From the NCBI GenBank assembly GCA_964006375.1, contig OZ023270.1:74403891-74467890 (forward strand): 64,000 nucleotides of DNA, in the 5' to 3' direction. The stretch comes from Tillus elongatus (Eukaryota; Arthropoda; Insecta; Coleoptera; Cleridae). Position 1 is the first letter of the stretch. Every line of letters begins with the position of its first letter. The notes below the pieces were generated by a model. That model was not told where the DNA came from and made no database searches. It was given only the letters and a program-made list of their open reading frames with translations. Made by a program: the position numbers and the translations under genes. This document shows, in pieces, positions 38,790-49,610 of the stretch.

Positions 38790-39250
38790 ATTTTTACTGG
38801 ACGCGGCAAGTGCGTTATGGTAGCGAATTTACATTAAAGTATCAAATTTCATGACTCAATTTGCTATTAACCTAACGTTCGTTAGCCAGGAAGCGAGTTT
38901 TTCGGGAACATTTTAAGTTTATTTTCGGAAAAATTTTGTACATTTTCAAACAATAAAGGCATTTTGATGAAATATGGTAGGTACATTGTTTCTACTGTAT
39001 AGGTTATACTGGTAACCAAATTTCATCCCATCTTTCTTTAAAAAAAGATATTTATTATTAAAAACATTTTTATTAAAATTCACTACCATAACGCACTAGC
39101 TGCGCCCAGACTTTTTAGCAAATTTTCATAGCAAAAATTCGCTATTGACGAAACCGCGTCTATTGAATTTTGAAAAGAGATCTTCAAATCAGCGCGAACT
39201 AGGCCCACTAGAACCCATATCCGGGATGAGTTTCAGTTTATGTCTGTTTA
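38790..39250. repeat. inverted-end H-repeat unit followed by a reversed H-repeat tail
   Basis: Unit 38793-39113 begins ACTGGACGCGGCAAGTGCG and ends CGCACTAGCTGCGCCCAGAC. Then a reversed hairpin (AGCAAATTTTCATAGCAAAA...CGCTATTG) and tail ('AGCGCGAACTAGGCCCACTA', 'ATATCCGGGATGAGTTTCAG') run up to a TA into which the next element is inserted. Confidence 0.7.
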
Positions 39251-39489
39251 CATACAGGGTTCTTCAACTGACGACGCAACGTAGGGATAGCATTTTTAAA
39301 TGCTCAAATATTGGTTTCCCTGGTTATTTTGGAGCAAAATTGGATTACACTTTTTTTAAAGCATCACATGAGAAGTCTATTGCACTATTTTGTTATATTT
39401 TTTACACCTTTTTTTTTAAATCATCAAGTCATGTAAACGAAATCAGGAGTTCCATTCAGAAAACCTAGTACTGTAAGCAGAAAAAGCTT

Positions 39490-39848
39490 GTGTGTGTTTG
39501 TGTTTGGTTTCTATAACGTTGGCCTATTTCCGCGACTATGGCCAATCACCGACGCCAGGGAGCAGTTTCACCTCACTATCCTGGAAATTTTGCCGAACTC
39601 CTGCCTTTCTGTAAGGAGGGTAGGGTTAACGTGCCCAACATCGCATGGACACGGGACCGGCGTCTTTACGCCCCCTCCGAAGGGAGGAACGTGCAGACAT
39701 TCAACTTGCTCAAATACAATGCCAGAACCTCGGTTGATGTTAATTTTACAGATTGTACTGAAAAAGTGAAAGGAGTACCCTGGGATCGAACCCAGTACCC
39801 TTCGGTTCAGAGGCACACGTTCTTACCCCTGAACCACCGAGGTTCATT
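39490..39848 (-). mobile_element. tRNA-derived SINE
   Basis: The minus strand starts with a tRNA-like head: A box region TGGTTCAGGGGTAAGAAC and B box GGTTCGATCCC (39782-39793 reversed). A tRNA-unrelated body containing 'CGGTCCCGTGTCCATGCGAT' and 'GTTGGGCACGTTAA' follows, then a CA-rich 3' tail ('AAACACAAACACACAC'). A 12-bp direct repeat CAGAAAAAGCTT flanks it exactly (39478-39489 and 39849-39860), the target site duplication of LINE-driven insertion. A functional tRNA gene is unlikely because the arms do not pair properly and the body follows. Confidence 0.85.
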
Positions 39849-39899
39849 CAGAAAAAGCTTCGAATGTCAAAACTTTAAACAACTACAAATGTCAAATGA

Positions 39900-40948
39900 A
39901 AAGATGCATGATTTATTATTAATATCACAAACCCTCTTACAATGAATTACAAAATCAAAGAGAAGTTCAAATTATAAAATTATACTGTTCAGGTAAGCGT
40001 TTGCAAAATGTATCTGATTTGTTTAGTGTTTAATATCCAGATAGACCAATACCAAATAAATCGACAGTTCAATGATTGGTGGCGAAGTTTGAAACCAAGA
40101 GTACACTTTTGAATAACTGCAAGTGCGGTAAAAAATTAAATATAAATCAAGTAAGAGCATATTCAAACGAAAATGAACCGAATATTTTACTACATATCGA
40201 AGAAAATAAAAATCTAAGTATTATGCAACTTGGTTTCTCAACAATTTTTAAAACATTAAAAAAGGATAATTATAAGTTATTTAAATACAGCTGGCATCAA
40301 GAACTAAAGGATGGTGATACACAACGAAGAGTCCAGCAAATGATGGATATGGCAACTAATCACAGAGATTTCTTGAAGAATAGCGAGCCAAATGTTCAGA
40401 ACTGTAGGTATTAGAGCTCGATCAATGAACGAAGATTTATTGAAACCAGAACGCAATATCCCCAAAAGGTCAATGTTTGGTGCGGAATTTTCGGCAGCAT
40501 ATTATCGGACCGTTTTATATTGAAGGAAATTTGAATGGGGAAGGTTATTTAGACTTATTTCATAATAGAATAGGACCTTCATTAAACGATGTTGCTATGG
40601 AAAATCAAGAGATCTGGTATTGGATGGATGGATGTCCTGCACGCAATATCCTTGCAGCGCGAGAATATTTACGCAATAGTTTTCAAGGTCATACGATTGA
40701 GCCAAAACTTAATGTTTATGGCCTCGAAGATCTTCGGATCTCGCAGCAAAGGATTTTTTTCTTTGGGGCGACATTTAATTTTTTTTTAATTATTAACGTT
40801 CGTTTTTAAAGTTTCAACAATTTAAACGCGCAATTCCAGCAGAATTCGAGAAAATCACACAATACCAATTGAGCAATGTTTTTACAATCGTTTAGGATAT
40901 TGTTTGGTATCTGATGGACGATTATTTGAACATTATATGTCACTTTAA
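39900..40948 (+). pseudogene. DD41D-type transposase of the 39255-41199 element, broken
   Basis: It shows NEVQIIKLYCSGKRLQNVSD-like sequence (helix-turn-helix, 39955-40020), an open frame 40076-40414 (QVRAYSNENEPNILLHIEEN, SIMQLGFSTIFKTLKKDNYK), then QKVNVWCGIF (about 40465), GPFYIEGNLNGEGYLDLFHN and WYWMDGCPARNILAAREYLR with the second aspartate. After a frameshift near 40715 comes WPRRSSDLAAKDFFLWGDI with the third. The spacing is about 41 residues. The end reads LFEHYMSL. Several frameshifts make it inactive. It represents a lineage distinct from the three others in the window. Confidence 0.8.
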
Positions 40949-41202
40949 TTCCACGCTGCTGTCTTTTTGTTTTGACTTGTAAATAAGCTTCCTAACTAAG
41001 TACTTGTTCTTGTTCAATATTGTTGTTTTGTTTAAATACTTATGTGAAAAATAAAACAAAACAGTGCAATTGGCTTCTAATGTCACACTTAAAAAAATCT
41101 AATATAATTTTGCCCTAAAATAAGTAGGGAAGCCAAGATTTGAACATTTAAAAATCTGCATGCAAATCCCTATGTTGCGTCGTCGGTTGAACAATCCTGT
41201 AT

Positions 41203-41460
41203 ATACAGGTGAGCGCATTTTTACGATGAAGCTCAATATATCCGTTATTATACACGATACGAGACAAAATTATATACTGACTTATAGGGAGTCTTGAGTT
41301 GCAACTCATAAAATTATTTTGACAATCGCAGTCGTTGATGATACAAATTTTCTTTCTTTTTTAACAGAACACCCCTTATGTTATTGCATTTTTGTATTTT
41401 CCATCGAATTATAATGCATTTTTGTAAGGAAAAAAATTGATAGCGTTAATCGTATTCGTG
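41203..41460. repeat. MITE-like repeat, second copy
   Basis: Begins TACAGGTGAGCGCATTTTTA and contains 'GAAGCTCAATATATCCGTTA' and 'GCAGTCGTTGATGATACAAA', matching 6106-6385 and, reversed, parts of the long H-repeats. Confidence 0.55.
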
Positions 41461-42229
41461 TTATTTCTATTGTTTTGCAACTTCTCACGCTTTTGGCACA
41501 TTTAAAAAATTATGATACGGCATTTTTACCAATTGATAGCACAGTGTCATGAAATGAAGCATTCGGGGAGGCTTTTGTCTATAGTATTAGTACATAAAAA
41601 TAAAATGATACACGTAAATTTAATTTTTTGCATAAAGTTCTAATTAATTCAGAAACCATGAATTTTACATATAACAAACGTATAATAAGAACGTTTTAGA
41701 AATACAGGCAGAATTTAAACATCCAATAATACACAGAATGTGCCATATAAATACCAACTTAGTACTGCCCTGCTTTTTCGGTACACTCTCTACAGTCCAA
41801 AATAATTATAAATTGAGCACAGTTAGTAACCATCTAATATAATATTTACATTATATTTAAAAAGTTTTCACGCAAACGAGAAACTTACCTTATTCAATCG
41901 TTGTAAGCTGACGCAGAAAACACACCGCTTTCGGCCTTGTTAGGCCCTATTACTTTTTGAAATCTGTAATAGCAACACACAACTTTTTATTGCTGCTGTC
42001 AGCAATGAGATCTATATTGAAACCGTAAAGTGATTTACTGTTTCAATTATATTTAACTGTATTACTGGTTTTGCTACACAACAGCTTAACGAGATACAGA
42101 CTAGGTTCTTTAACTTAATAAATCAGAATAGGAAAGGTATTAACAGTGCCAATAGAATAAGCTATTCATCTAAGAATTCAAGTTTGTCTAGTATTAATAT
42201 AAAAGAAGGTCAAGAAGCTATTAACTTAA
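41461..42229. other. no gene seen
   Basis: AT-rich. A phrase near 41930 ('CTTTCGGCCTTGTTAGGCCC') resembles Penelope-type terminal sequences but is not enough to classify. Confidence 0.4.
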
Positions 42230-42720
42230 ACTAAATGTTTTTCACCTATACTTGGTGTAAATTTATGAGATGAGTACCTACACCTGGAGAACCCAAATAA
42301 CCACAACACATTTTAAAAAACCTGACGATCGTTTCACTAACCAAGTTAGCGTCATCAGAGGATGAATAATTCTAAATATCTTATAACTACAACACTATTT
42401 ATATTCTTCCGCAAGTAGTCGGCCACTAACGATTTAGGGAGGTTCAACGACACAAAACTTAACATATTTCGTTTGGTGGAAGTACCTGAATTCTTTTAGT
42501 ATCTATCGGACGTGCTTCTGCCGGTCTTTCTTGTAAAGTACATTATCAGTAGGCTACCCATAGGTGGCGGAGCCAAATCATATACTTTTATTATTACTAT
42601 ATTTAGCACTATATATACTTTCGAAGGTTTTTTAAAATGTGTTGTGGTGATTTGGGTTCTCCAAGTGTACTTATCAGTGCTCATCACAGGTTTCAATCTT
42701 TACTTAGTGTAAATTTATCA
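42230..42720. mobile_element. Penelope-type terminal repeats in inverted arrangement
   Basis: The sequence at 42243-42322 ('AGTACCTACACCTGGAGAAC', 'CCACAACACATTTTAAAAAA') reappears inverted at 42616-42720 ('TTTTTTAAAATGTGTTGTGG', 'GGGTTCTCCAAGTGTACTTA', 'AGTGTAAATTTATCAG'). A hammerhead-like motif adjoins the left copy. Inverted terminal copies with hammerhead motifs are typical of Penelope-like elements. No reverse transcriptase is recognisable between them. Confidence 0.55.
42321..42361 (-). ncRNA. candidate type I hammerhead ribozyme, second
   Basis: On the minus strand: CCT, core CTGATGA, one extra C, stem II GCTAAC/GTTAGT with loop TTG, then GAAAC, a four-base loop GATC, then GTC and AGG. 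Stem I pairs CCT with AGG. The layout, including the one extra base before stem II and the four-base loop of stem III, equals that of the motif at 1061-1105, although the stem sequences differ. Confidence 0.6.
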
Positions 42721-42835
42721 GATTGATGCATAAGTTTGTGGTGTCGTTATTGAATTTTAATATCTCAGCAGTTTTTAAAGAAAATGTACTGAACATTTTC
42801 AGGATTATTTTGTAACGTATTTTTAGGTTTTCTAG

Positions 42836-42964
42836 AATAACCGACAATGGCCCCTCAAAATCATAGGGATGGTGTTGAGGAAGTCAACCAAAGAGAAAAC
42901 GGCTTTAAAGGAGAGAAACATTTCTTAGCTAATCCTCCTCCTGGAGAAGAAGTATGCATTACAG
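42836..42964 (+). CDS. fatty acid synthase-like, first coding exon (second gene)
   Basis: The ATG at 42847 opens 39 codons (MAPQNHRDGVEEVNQREN ... PPPGEEVCIT) plus one base, ending at a donor ACAG|GTAATA. An acceptor TTTTCTAG lies just upstream of the exon (ends 42835), so a non-coding first exon probably lies further upstream. The final residues EEVCIT-G continue, across a phase 1 intron, into GIAGIFPES of the next exon, the conserved start of the ketoacyl-synthase domain ('(E/D)..ISGI.G.FPES'). It belongs to a cytosolic multidomain FAS paralogue. The gene lies on the same strand as, and 40 kb downstream of, the FAS end at 2632. Confidence 0.8.
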
Positions 42965-43139
42965 GTAATAAGCTTGACTCTTTGTTAAAAAACAGTATAT
43001 TTTCTTAAACTTTAAAACTCACTTGTAAAATCTAAGAAAACATATGTGTATCGTTAACAAGCAAATAACGTTACCCACGACTCGAATATAAACCAGAGAT
43101 GGTTTTTAGAGATTATTATAATAATAGTAACACCACAGT
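42965..43139 (+). other. start of FAS intron 1, no element seen
   Basis: Intron sequence following the donor. Intron 1 extends to 49938 and is about 7 kb long. Confidence 0.6.
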
Positions 43140-43346
43140 AAATAAAATCCGCACCCAGGCGTTTTAGACTTGTGTGGTGGGAGCTTAGACACATATAGAC
43201 AAAGTACACCACTCACAACTCACCAGAAGCCGGTGTTTCAACATTAAAATAAAAAAGCCGACTGTCTAGCTACGGGACTCAAACCAGCGACCTCATACAC
43301 CCAATTCTAGAGGTTATTTGCCTAGTTAACTCTGCTATTCAACCAT
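43140..43346 (-). mobile_element. tRNA-related SINE, decayed
   Basis: The minus strand reads 'TAGCAGAGTTAACTAGGC' and, about 35 bases on, a B-box-like CGCTGGTTTGAGTCCCGTA, followed by 'AGACAGTCGGC' and about 120 bp of body. It looks like a degenerate tRNA head. No target duplication was found. Confidence 0.5.
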
Positions 43347-43960
43347 AAACAACAAAATTTATTTGCCGTTTTACCAACTAAGGTCACAATGGGATGTACT
43401 TACAAAGCACTTCCTGCGAAGCGATAGTATCGATAGAAGAGACAGAGATATCTCATTTTTAATTATTTTTTTAAATTTATTTATTTATTCAGATTATTTA
43501 CAAAGGCAGAGTCTATATTGTAACGTAAAGCGTTTGTACAGTGCAACTGATTATGTCAGAAGAAACATTCTTCTCTAGTGGTCTAAAAAACTAAAACTGA
43601 CCATGATAGATGAAACTCCTAAAATGCAAATAGCTCGTTTCTTGAACAAATCTTACATGGTCAAGATTGCCCTCGGGGCAGCAGCCCAGACATGAGAACA
43701 GTATACGAAAGATAAACCTAGTGGTGCGTTATAAGGCGTAAGAATCTGCTGTAATAAAAATAGACTTTGAACACAAAATAGAAACCCACATCATCTTCTG
43801 CTGCCCTTGCAATATTAGAAAAGCCAGTAAAGTTAATCTTCAACTATTTTACCCAATATATGTCAGCCGCCCCAAGCTACTAGAGGTTCTGGAGGATGTG
43901 GGTGTTGGAGGTAGCTATTTCATAGCTGTTTGAGTGATATGTGTTCGGTAGTGGATGTAA
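43347..43960 (+). other. decayed sequence with a LINE C-terminal-like scrap
   Basis: The + frame around 43775-43935 reads FEHKIETHIIFCCPCNIRK, like the His/Cys C-terminal tail of LINE proteins. The rest is unrecognised. Confidence 0.35.
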
Positions 43961-43979
43961 ATGAAACCCTAACTGACAA

Positions 43980-44060
43980 CCAACTGCTGGAACATGGGGT
44001 TCCCCATGAAACAGTTTTGGGCCCTATTTGAATGTTTTACAAATATTCAATAAAGGCCAT
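43980..44060 (+). pseudogene. reverse transcriptase scrap (GVP box)
   Basis: The + strand reads GVPHETVLGPI*MFYKYSIK, a decayed GVPQGTVLGPILF box of a non-LTR reverse transcriptase. It is too short to classify. Confidence 0.5.
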
Positions 44061-44159
44061 ATATTTCATAAGCTCTATATTGATAATTTTCTCTATTACC
44101 CTGGATAAAACAGACATAATAAAATATAAATGATAGTTGCCCATATTGGACTTGTCTCC

Positions 44160-44335
44160 TTTTTTAGAAACTGATATAGAGTTGCCCTCATCTTATAGAA
44201 CATTGAAAAGGAACGACATAATTTGAATTGAAGTTAGTTTAGCAGCACACAATTTAAGAACTATTACAAAAATTCCACCAGATCCTGGTGGCTTTTTGAT
44301 ATCCACATTTTCCAATATATGTGCTTTTCAATAAC
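44160..44335 (-). pseudogene. reverse transcriptase scrap (fingers region), opposite strand
   Basis: The minus strand reads NVDIKKPPGSGGIFVIVLKL, CAAKLTSIQIMSF, the '(L)DI.KAPG.DGI...VLK.CA' region of CR1/jockey-type LINEs. It lies next to the GVP box scrap but in inverted orientation, so either two insertions or an inversion are involved. Confidence 0.6.
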
Positions 44336-44409
44336 AGTACGATGTCTAAAAAAACATTTACCTCATTTTATTTCCACATCGTCAAACCGTGTGTGGCATC
44401 AGCGACCAA

Positions 44410-45215
44410 AATTTCAATTTTTTTTTTCGCTTAAACCTTTTAAAAAGTGTTAAAACATATAGAAAACATTATTTGGGAACGAATTTTTTTGTCTGTCGGT
44501 CTGTATATCTGTTTGTTTGTAGCCACGATAACTTAAGAACGAATTGAGATATCGTCTTCGAATTTGGTATACAGTTAGCATTCGAAAAACGAACGGCGCG
44601 GTTTTTTTTTGGATAAAATTGCTCCAGGCGGTAGGGAATGAATAGGGGGGGGGGAGGCAGATTTGGAGAAAACTGACATTTTTTCGTTAAAACGCGAGTA
44701 ACATAACGTTTTAGGGTTTGTTAATTAAAACTGTCAATTTCATCAAACATCTGGTATTCTGTGCTGAAATTTAATTAGAGGCTGAATGTGTGGGGGGTGG
44801 AATATCCGTGTCAGAAATTTTGAGTTTTTTTGCTTAGATGTTGTAAAAAGCCTTAAAACATATACAAAACTTGATGCTGGAACAACTTTGTTTGTCTGTC
44901 GGTCAATTGGTCTGTCGGACTGGACGTCTGTCTGTTAGTAGGCGCAATAACTTTCGAACGAATTGAGATATCATCTTCAAATTTGGTATCCAGTTAGCAC
45001 TCAAGGAACGCTTTGTGTTACTTTTGGGTACGCTGCTTTAGGGGGTAGGGGATAAATCATGGGTAAATTGGTGAAAATTGAAATTTTTTTCGCTAAAACT
45101 CGAGTAATATAACGTTTCAGAATTTTATCGGTACAGGTATACGATGATTTTCTTTCTGGTCGAGTCATGGACCCTAAATTAATTTCATAAGAATGCCTTT
45201 CTGAGGAGAGTAGAG
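44410..45215. repeat. 'GTCTGTCGG' repeat, second dimer copy
   Basis: Same two-unit structure as 17310-18075: 'AGAAAACATTATTTGGGAAC', 'GTCTGTCGGTCTGTATATC', 'GAATTGAGATATCGTCTTCG', followed by a second unit from about 44840. The two genomic copies share both ends, which defines a mobile unit of about 780-800 bp. Confidence 0.75.
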
Positions 45216-46064
45216 TATCAGAACTATGTGGAAGTTATGATTCAATTTGGAGCACTATTTTACTTTGCAGCTAGAATAGTCGGTGGACCCTTGTCATGTG
45301 GATCAAACGTAGAATTTGAAGCAAATGCAGAGGCCAATAAATCATCAATTAAAGCCAAGGTAAATTTTAGATTGTTTAATGAGTCGTATACGCCTTTGGC
45401 CTCTCAGCGCTGGACCGCGACAGATCTGCTGCGATAGATAGCTGCCCAAAAAGCATATACTTTTTATTTAGCCCACTATATTTTTAGGAGCTATTTCATC
45501 TATTTCCTGTGGTGTGAGGGTAACTCCTCCAAGGCATTTGAGTCAGAACTGAGTGGTGCAGTCGCATAGCAAATGTTATGTAGTTTTGCTGCTTAAGTGC
45601 ATTATCTGCAGTTTCCACTGCCCGCCTTATCCATCTTCATAAGGTGATACCTTACTGGCGAGTGATGTGTGAAAAGTCATGTGATTATTGTCAAGTCGTT
45701 CCTGTTCAATTTCAAAAACAGTTCAGACTTCTCTGCTTATATGGTGATGAACCGTTTTTCCTGCCTTGTTGTTGTTGTTGTTGTTCGCGCTTTTTTTGGC
45801 TGCGGATAATTTTCCATTAGCCCATTGTCCAATTTTCCGGTCGAGCGTTAGGTCATGCACGTATTTTTCTATAAAATGTTCCATCGTTTTTCCTGCCTTA
45901 AACCTAAAGTTTTCCTCCAGTATGACAGGATTTGGTTCCTCTCATAAGTATCAAGAGAGTCATGATTGTGACTACAATGTGACGTCGCTCTTGATGATGA
46001 ATCGGTTCGCAGATATCGACTATTATCAATATTGTGGAACGGCAAAGTAAATGTCAAACACTTT
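45216..46064. other. no gene seen
   Basis: A short + frame at 45228-45437 and the frames at 45766-46057 have no recognisable domain. A (TTG)n run lies at 45767-45786. Confidence 0.4.
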
Positions 46065-48389
46065 TAACATGTGTAACGGGGTGGTTTTACGTACCTTTTT
46101 GCTTTTCTTTAATACAAAGATTTTAAATGACTGTAAACTCTAATTATTATTGTTACTAAAATTTAAGTGATTATTTATTCAGGTACGTTTTCAAACTCGG
46201 CAACGTTCGAGCGGCAGAACGTGTATTCAACAAACCACCCCATTTACCTTGAAAACAATGTTTAAGTTTTACGACCTTCAAGGGAGGTCTTGACTAAATT
46301 TATTTGGAACACTAAAACCGAGTATCTGGGATCAAATTTCCAAAATTTTACCCTATATTCAGCCTTAGTGTACACCGAGTGACAAACACGTCACAATCAT
46401 TTTAAAAGGGACTGTTCAAGTAACTCTAGTTTAGGGAGTCTTATGCTAAGAATAAAACCCTGCATCTAGTTTTAAAATGGCTTTAATACAAAATAAAATT
46501 TAAACGGATAAACATTTTAACGGCACAATGAATTGTAAATAATCAATTATTTCATAGGTGTCCTTAATTAAAATTAAACGTAAAACTCTCGATCCAAATA
46601 AATAAAAATTCTACAGTTATCTAAACAAAATGGTGTGACAGGTTTTCCCAAATCTTAGAAAAGGACTACTTAGCTTAATTACAGCTCTCAAATTCATATA
46701 ACCCCTTATAGCTCTCGAGTAAACCCTTATGGCTCAAAGCCCTATCTTGCCCTTCGTATTATAGCATTTCACAACAATCCTCGTCTACTAAAGTCCCTTA
46801 AAACCCCATCCACAAATTTCGATATGATTCCAATTCACTCTAATTATATTCTAGCCCCCTACGGCTCGATTTATCTATACTATTTCTATCTTTAAGCCTA
46901 TGGCCCAAGATATATACAAATTTTATATAAAAATTACTTCAGTACCCGAGACAGCTGGCCTCTCTAATAAAAGACAATTTAAGCAATATTTTAAACACGG
47001 AACGGACTCACCAAGAAATCTGTGGCAATGCGCCAGCTTTGTATCATGCTTTACCAGCCCCACCATCGGCCGTTCAACCACGCGCGTCCACGATAATCGC
47101 CTTTTTTTTAAAAACACTCCTAATTCACTCTCTGAAATTTTCACTTCCCTCCTAAATTTTCTCTGATTGTATAACGAAAAGAAAACCCTTAACATTATTG
47201 TCGCGCGGGTACTTCTCGGCTCCGAGGCTGCCGAGCTTCCACTAACTTTTTAGACACGTATTTTCTACTCCACCTATTAAATTCCGAGTTTGCACTTTTC
47301 TATGTGGAAACTAAGTGACCCCCTTAGAGGTTAACTACTTGTGTCGCATCATCCACGGTGCGGTTTTGAGTTACACCATGCATCAAATTGACCGTTGTAC
47401 CGCGCATTTTCGCTTGCTAACGTGTTTTAATTACACATAATTAGATACACTCAATTTCCGCATGTTTTTCAGCCTACATATTTTATGCATTTTATGATGG
47501 AATTATTTACGATCATTTAACTATTTGTTGTAGCAATTTTTCATAAACTTTTTGAGCTCAAATCCAGTAATTTATTTACATCTTCTCTGAACATTTATGT
47601 ATGGAGAAATATCATACAACTAGATACTTGAACGGTAAGCACCTTACTTACATCTGACCCCAACTTGAAGACAAAATTTACCCGTAGGAAAATTCTGTCA
47701 AAATAAAATCGGATACTTAAACAGGCAAGCATCCTGTTTACACATGTTTGTCTGAAGTATGTGAAGTAGGAGAATATTTCTAACGTTCATAAACGAATAT
47801 TGTACAATTTACTTGAATAAAGCGTTAAACTAATACTGGCTGGCCACTTAAAAATTAAACAGGCGCTTTTTAGGACACATATCATGATTTTGTTAAAAAC
47901 TGCTTAAAGGGGGGACGAACTTTAGACTTATTTTCAATATCGTAACACCAACCCTCAAGCGGTAGTGTGATCCACCCCTAAAATCTTAAATGACAAGAGG
48001 GGTCAGGTAGCACATCATTTCAGAGCTAGTGTAAATCTCTTTCGAACGGTGTTTTATTCTTCAACTTTTTAGCAGTGGGTTCTGAGAAATTGACTCCTAA
48101 GAATAATAAAGGGTTTTCTTTCGTTTGCTACAAATGTGGTTGCGTTTTATTGACTCTTTTAACTCATTATCTCCTACGAAGAAGTGAGAGCTGATTATTT
48201 TCCTAATTGAAAATGAGAATAATGAAATTGCCCTCTTCGGTTTCTTTGTTTGCGAAGAGACCTTGGTGTACGAGTGATTTTAATTTTATTTCTCCATCCG
48301 GTTATTGTTGCTTGTGGTTTACACGATTGCGCAGAGGGTGTAAATGATTTCATTTTTTATGCAAATAATCAATCTGCTAATTCTTCTTC
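46065..48389. other. unclassified 2.3-kb intronic stretch, possibly an old LTR
   Basis: It starts TGTAACGGGGTGGTTTTACG and later contains CAAACCACCCCATTTACC and several loosely repeated phrases of the type 'CCTTATGGCTC', 'CCCCTACGGCTCG' and 'GCCTATGGCCC' (46700-46910). LTRs can look like this, but I found neither a partner LTR nor coding sequence. No host exon is evident. Confidence 0.35.
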
Positions 48390-48812
48390 TTCTTAAGACG
48401 CCGTCTCCCTACGAAGCTTGGCGATCCAACTGGCTATAGTGGTGCGTGATACCGCACCTCTGAAAATCTCCACAGATGTCCGTCCGAACCATCGACGCAG
48501 ATCTTTCAGCCATGAATTCAGCCGTCTGCCCACAGATCGTTTGCCCTCGATCTTTCCTTCGATGAGGAGTCGGAGGAACTCGTACCGTTCCCCCCTCATA
48601 ATGTGCCCGATGTATTGGAGCTTTCGTTCTTTGATGGTTGTCAGCAGTTCTTTGCCTTTACCTATTCTCCTTAGCACTTCCTCGTTGGTTATCCTGTGTA
48701 TCCAGGATATACTCAGTATACGGCGATACAAGTACATCTCAAAGGCGTCAATGAGGCTCTCCATTGATTGGCAGAATGTCCAGCTCTCGGAGCCATAGAG
48801 TAGCACTTAATC
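48390..48812 (-). pseudogene. RTE-type LINE, 3' fragment
   Basis: The minus-strand frame (48806-48393) reads LLYGSESWTFCQSMESLIDA, YLYRRILSISWIHR, KLQYIGHIMRGERYEFLRLL and GKIEGKRSVGRRLNSWLKDL, and ends with a TTAAGAAGAAGAAGAA tail. It is the C-terminal end of an RTE-clade reverse transcriptase and is nearly identical to the end of the insertion at 54927-56536, so the two are copies of one family. Confidence 0.85.
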
Positions 48813-49610
48813 AACAACATTTAGATAAGCATGTTAATCGAAAGTATGTTTTCGAGTTGGTGGCAAAGCTTCAAGAGACCGGGTCTCTTTGTAATAAAAA
48901 GCGAAGCGCTGAAAGAAATGAAGCTGTAGAAGTGGCGGGTCTTGGTCATGTTGCCTTAACTCCCAGGACGAGTACAAGGCAACTGGCAGGTGAATCTGGT
49001 TTTGGGAGAACTACCATTCAAAACATTTGAAGCGTCATAAATTCCACCCATACAAAATTCATCTTGCACACGAACTAAATGAAAATGACTCAGCCTGGAC
49101 CTTTGTGAAGTGATAAGTGAACGAGTGGTGACTGATTCGAATTTTCTTTTTAGTACTTGCTTTTGAACCGGTGTTTCCTAACCGGTACCGTGAACTATTA
49201 TATTTGTCGTTATTGAGCCAATTCTAATCCAAGATTATTTTACGACATTAATACACAACACCCGGAAAAACTTAATGTTTGGGCTGTAATTTAAGTGACC
49301 ATATTGTTAGTTCTTTTTTCTTATAATAAATCTGACTGGAAATAGGTACTTGGAGTTGTTGGAAAACACCATTGATCCAATGTTGACTGACATTGTCGAG
49401 AATGATGAGCATTATCTCGAAGACCAGTTGGTACTTCAGCAAGATGGAGCTCATCCACACTATACTTTTACACTTTGCCTGTTCGACAATATCTCGACCA
49501 CAGATTTCCAAATCGGTGAGTTGGAAGAAGAGGTTTCATAGAATTGCCAGCGCGATCGCCAGATTTATCATCTCTAGAATTCTTCAAATTAAAAAGATAA
49601 GGCATCGTTG
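48805..49610 (+). pseudogene. DD41D-type mariner-like transposase, fourth lineage, broken
   Basis: The first frame (48805-49028) holds VNRKYVFELVAKLQETGSLC, RTSTRQLAGESGFGRTTIQN (two helix-turn-helix segments), continuing after a stop as KRHKFHPYKIHLAHELNEND. The catalytic core follows at 49410-49590: LQQDGAHPHYT and, in another frame, VRQYLDHRF, NRWVGRRGSIELPARSPDLS with SLEFF in the third acidic position. The first aspartate region is not clear. It starts abruptly where the RTE fragment begins, so the RTE probably truncated or joined it. Confidence 0.75.

Larger units (their letters stand above)
39255..41199 (+). mobile_element. DD41D-type transposon with about 90-bp terminal inverted repeats
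   Basis: The ends are CAGGGTTCTTCAACTGACGA and, inverted, CAGGATTGTTCAACCGACGA, with TA duplicated on both sides (39253-39254, 41200-41201). Inverted similarity continues inward ('CGCAACGTAGGGAT', 'AAATGCTCAAATATTGGTTT') for about 90 bp. It carries a broken transposase and an internal tRNA-derived SINE. It lies inside the tail of a reversed H-repeat. Confidence 0.85.

Noticed and set aside
39775..39843. A functional tRNA gene on the minus strand
   Set aside because: A and B boxes are present, but the cloverleaf arms do not pair well. A SINE body and CA-rich tail follow, and a 12-bp target duplication surrounds the whole unit.
45228..45437. A possible small host exon in FAS intron 1
   Set aside because: No recognisable domain, and including it would disrupt the FAS junction, which is continuous from exon 1 to exon 2 without it.
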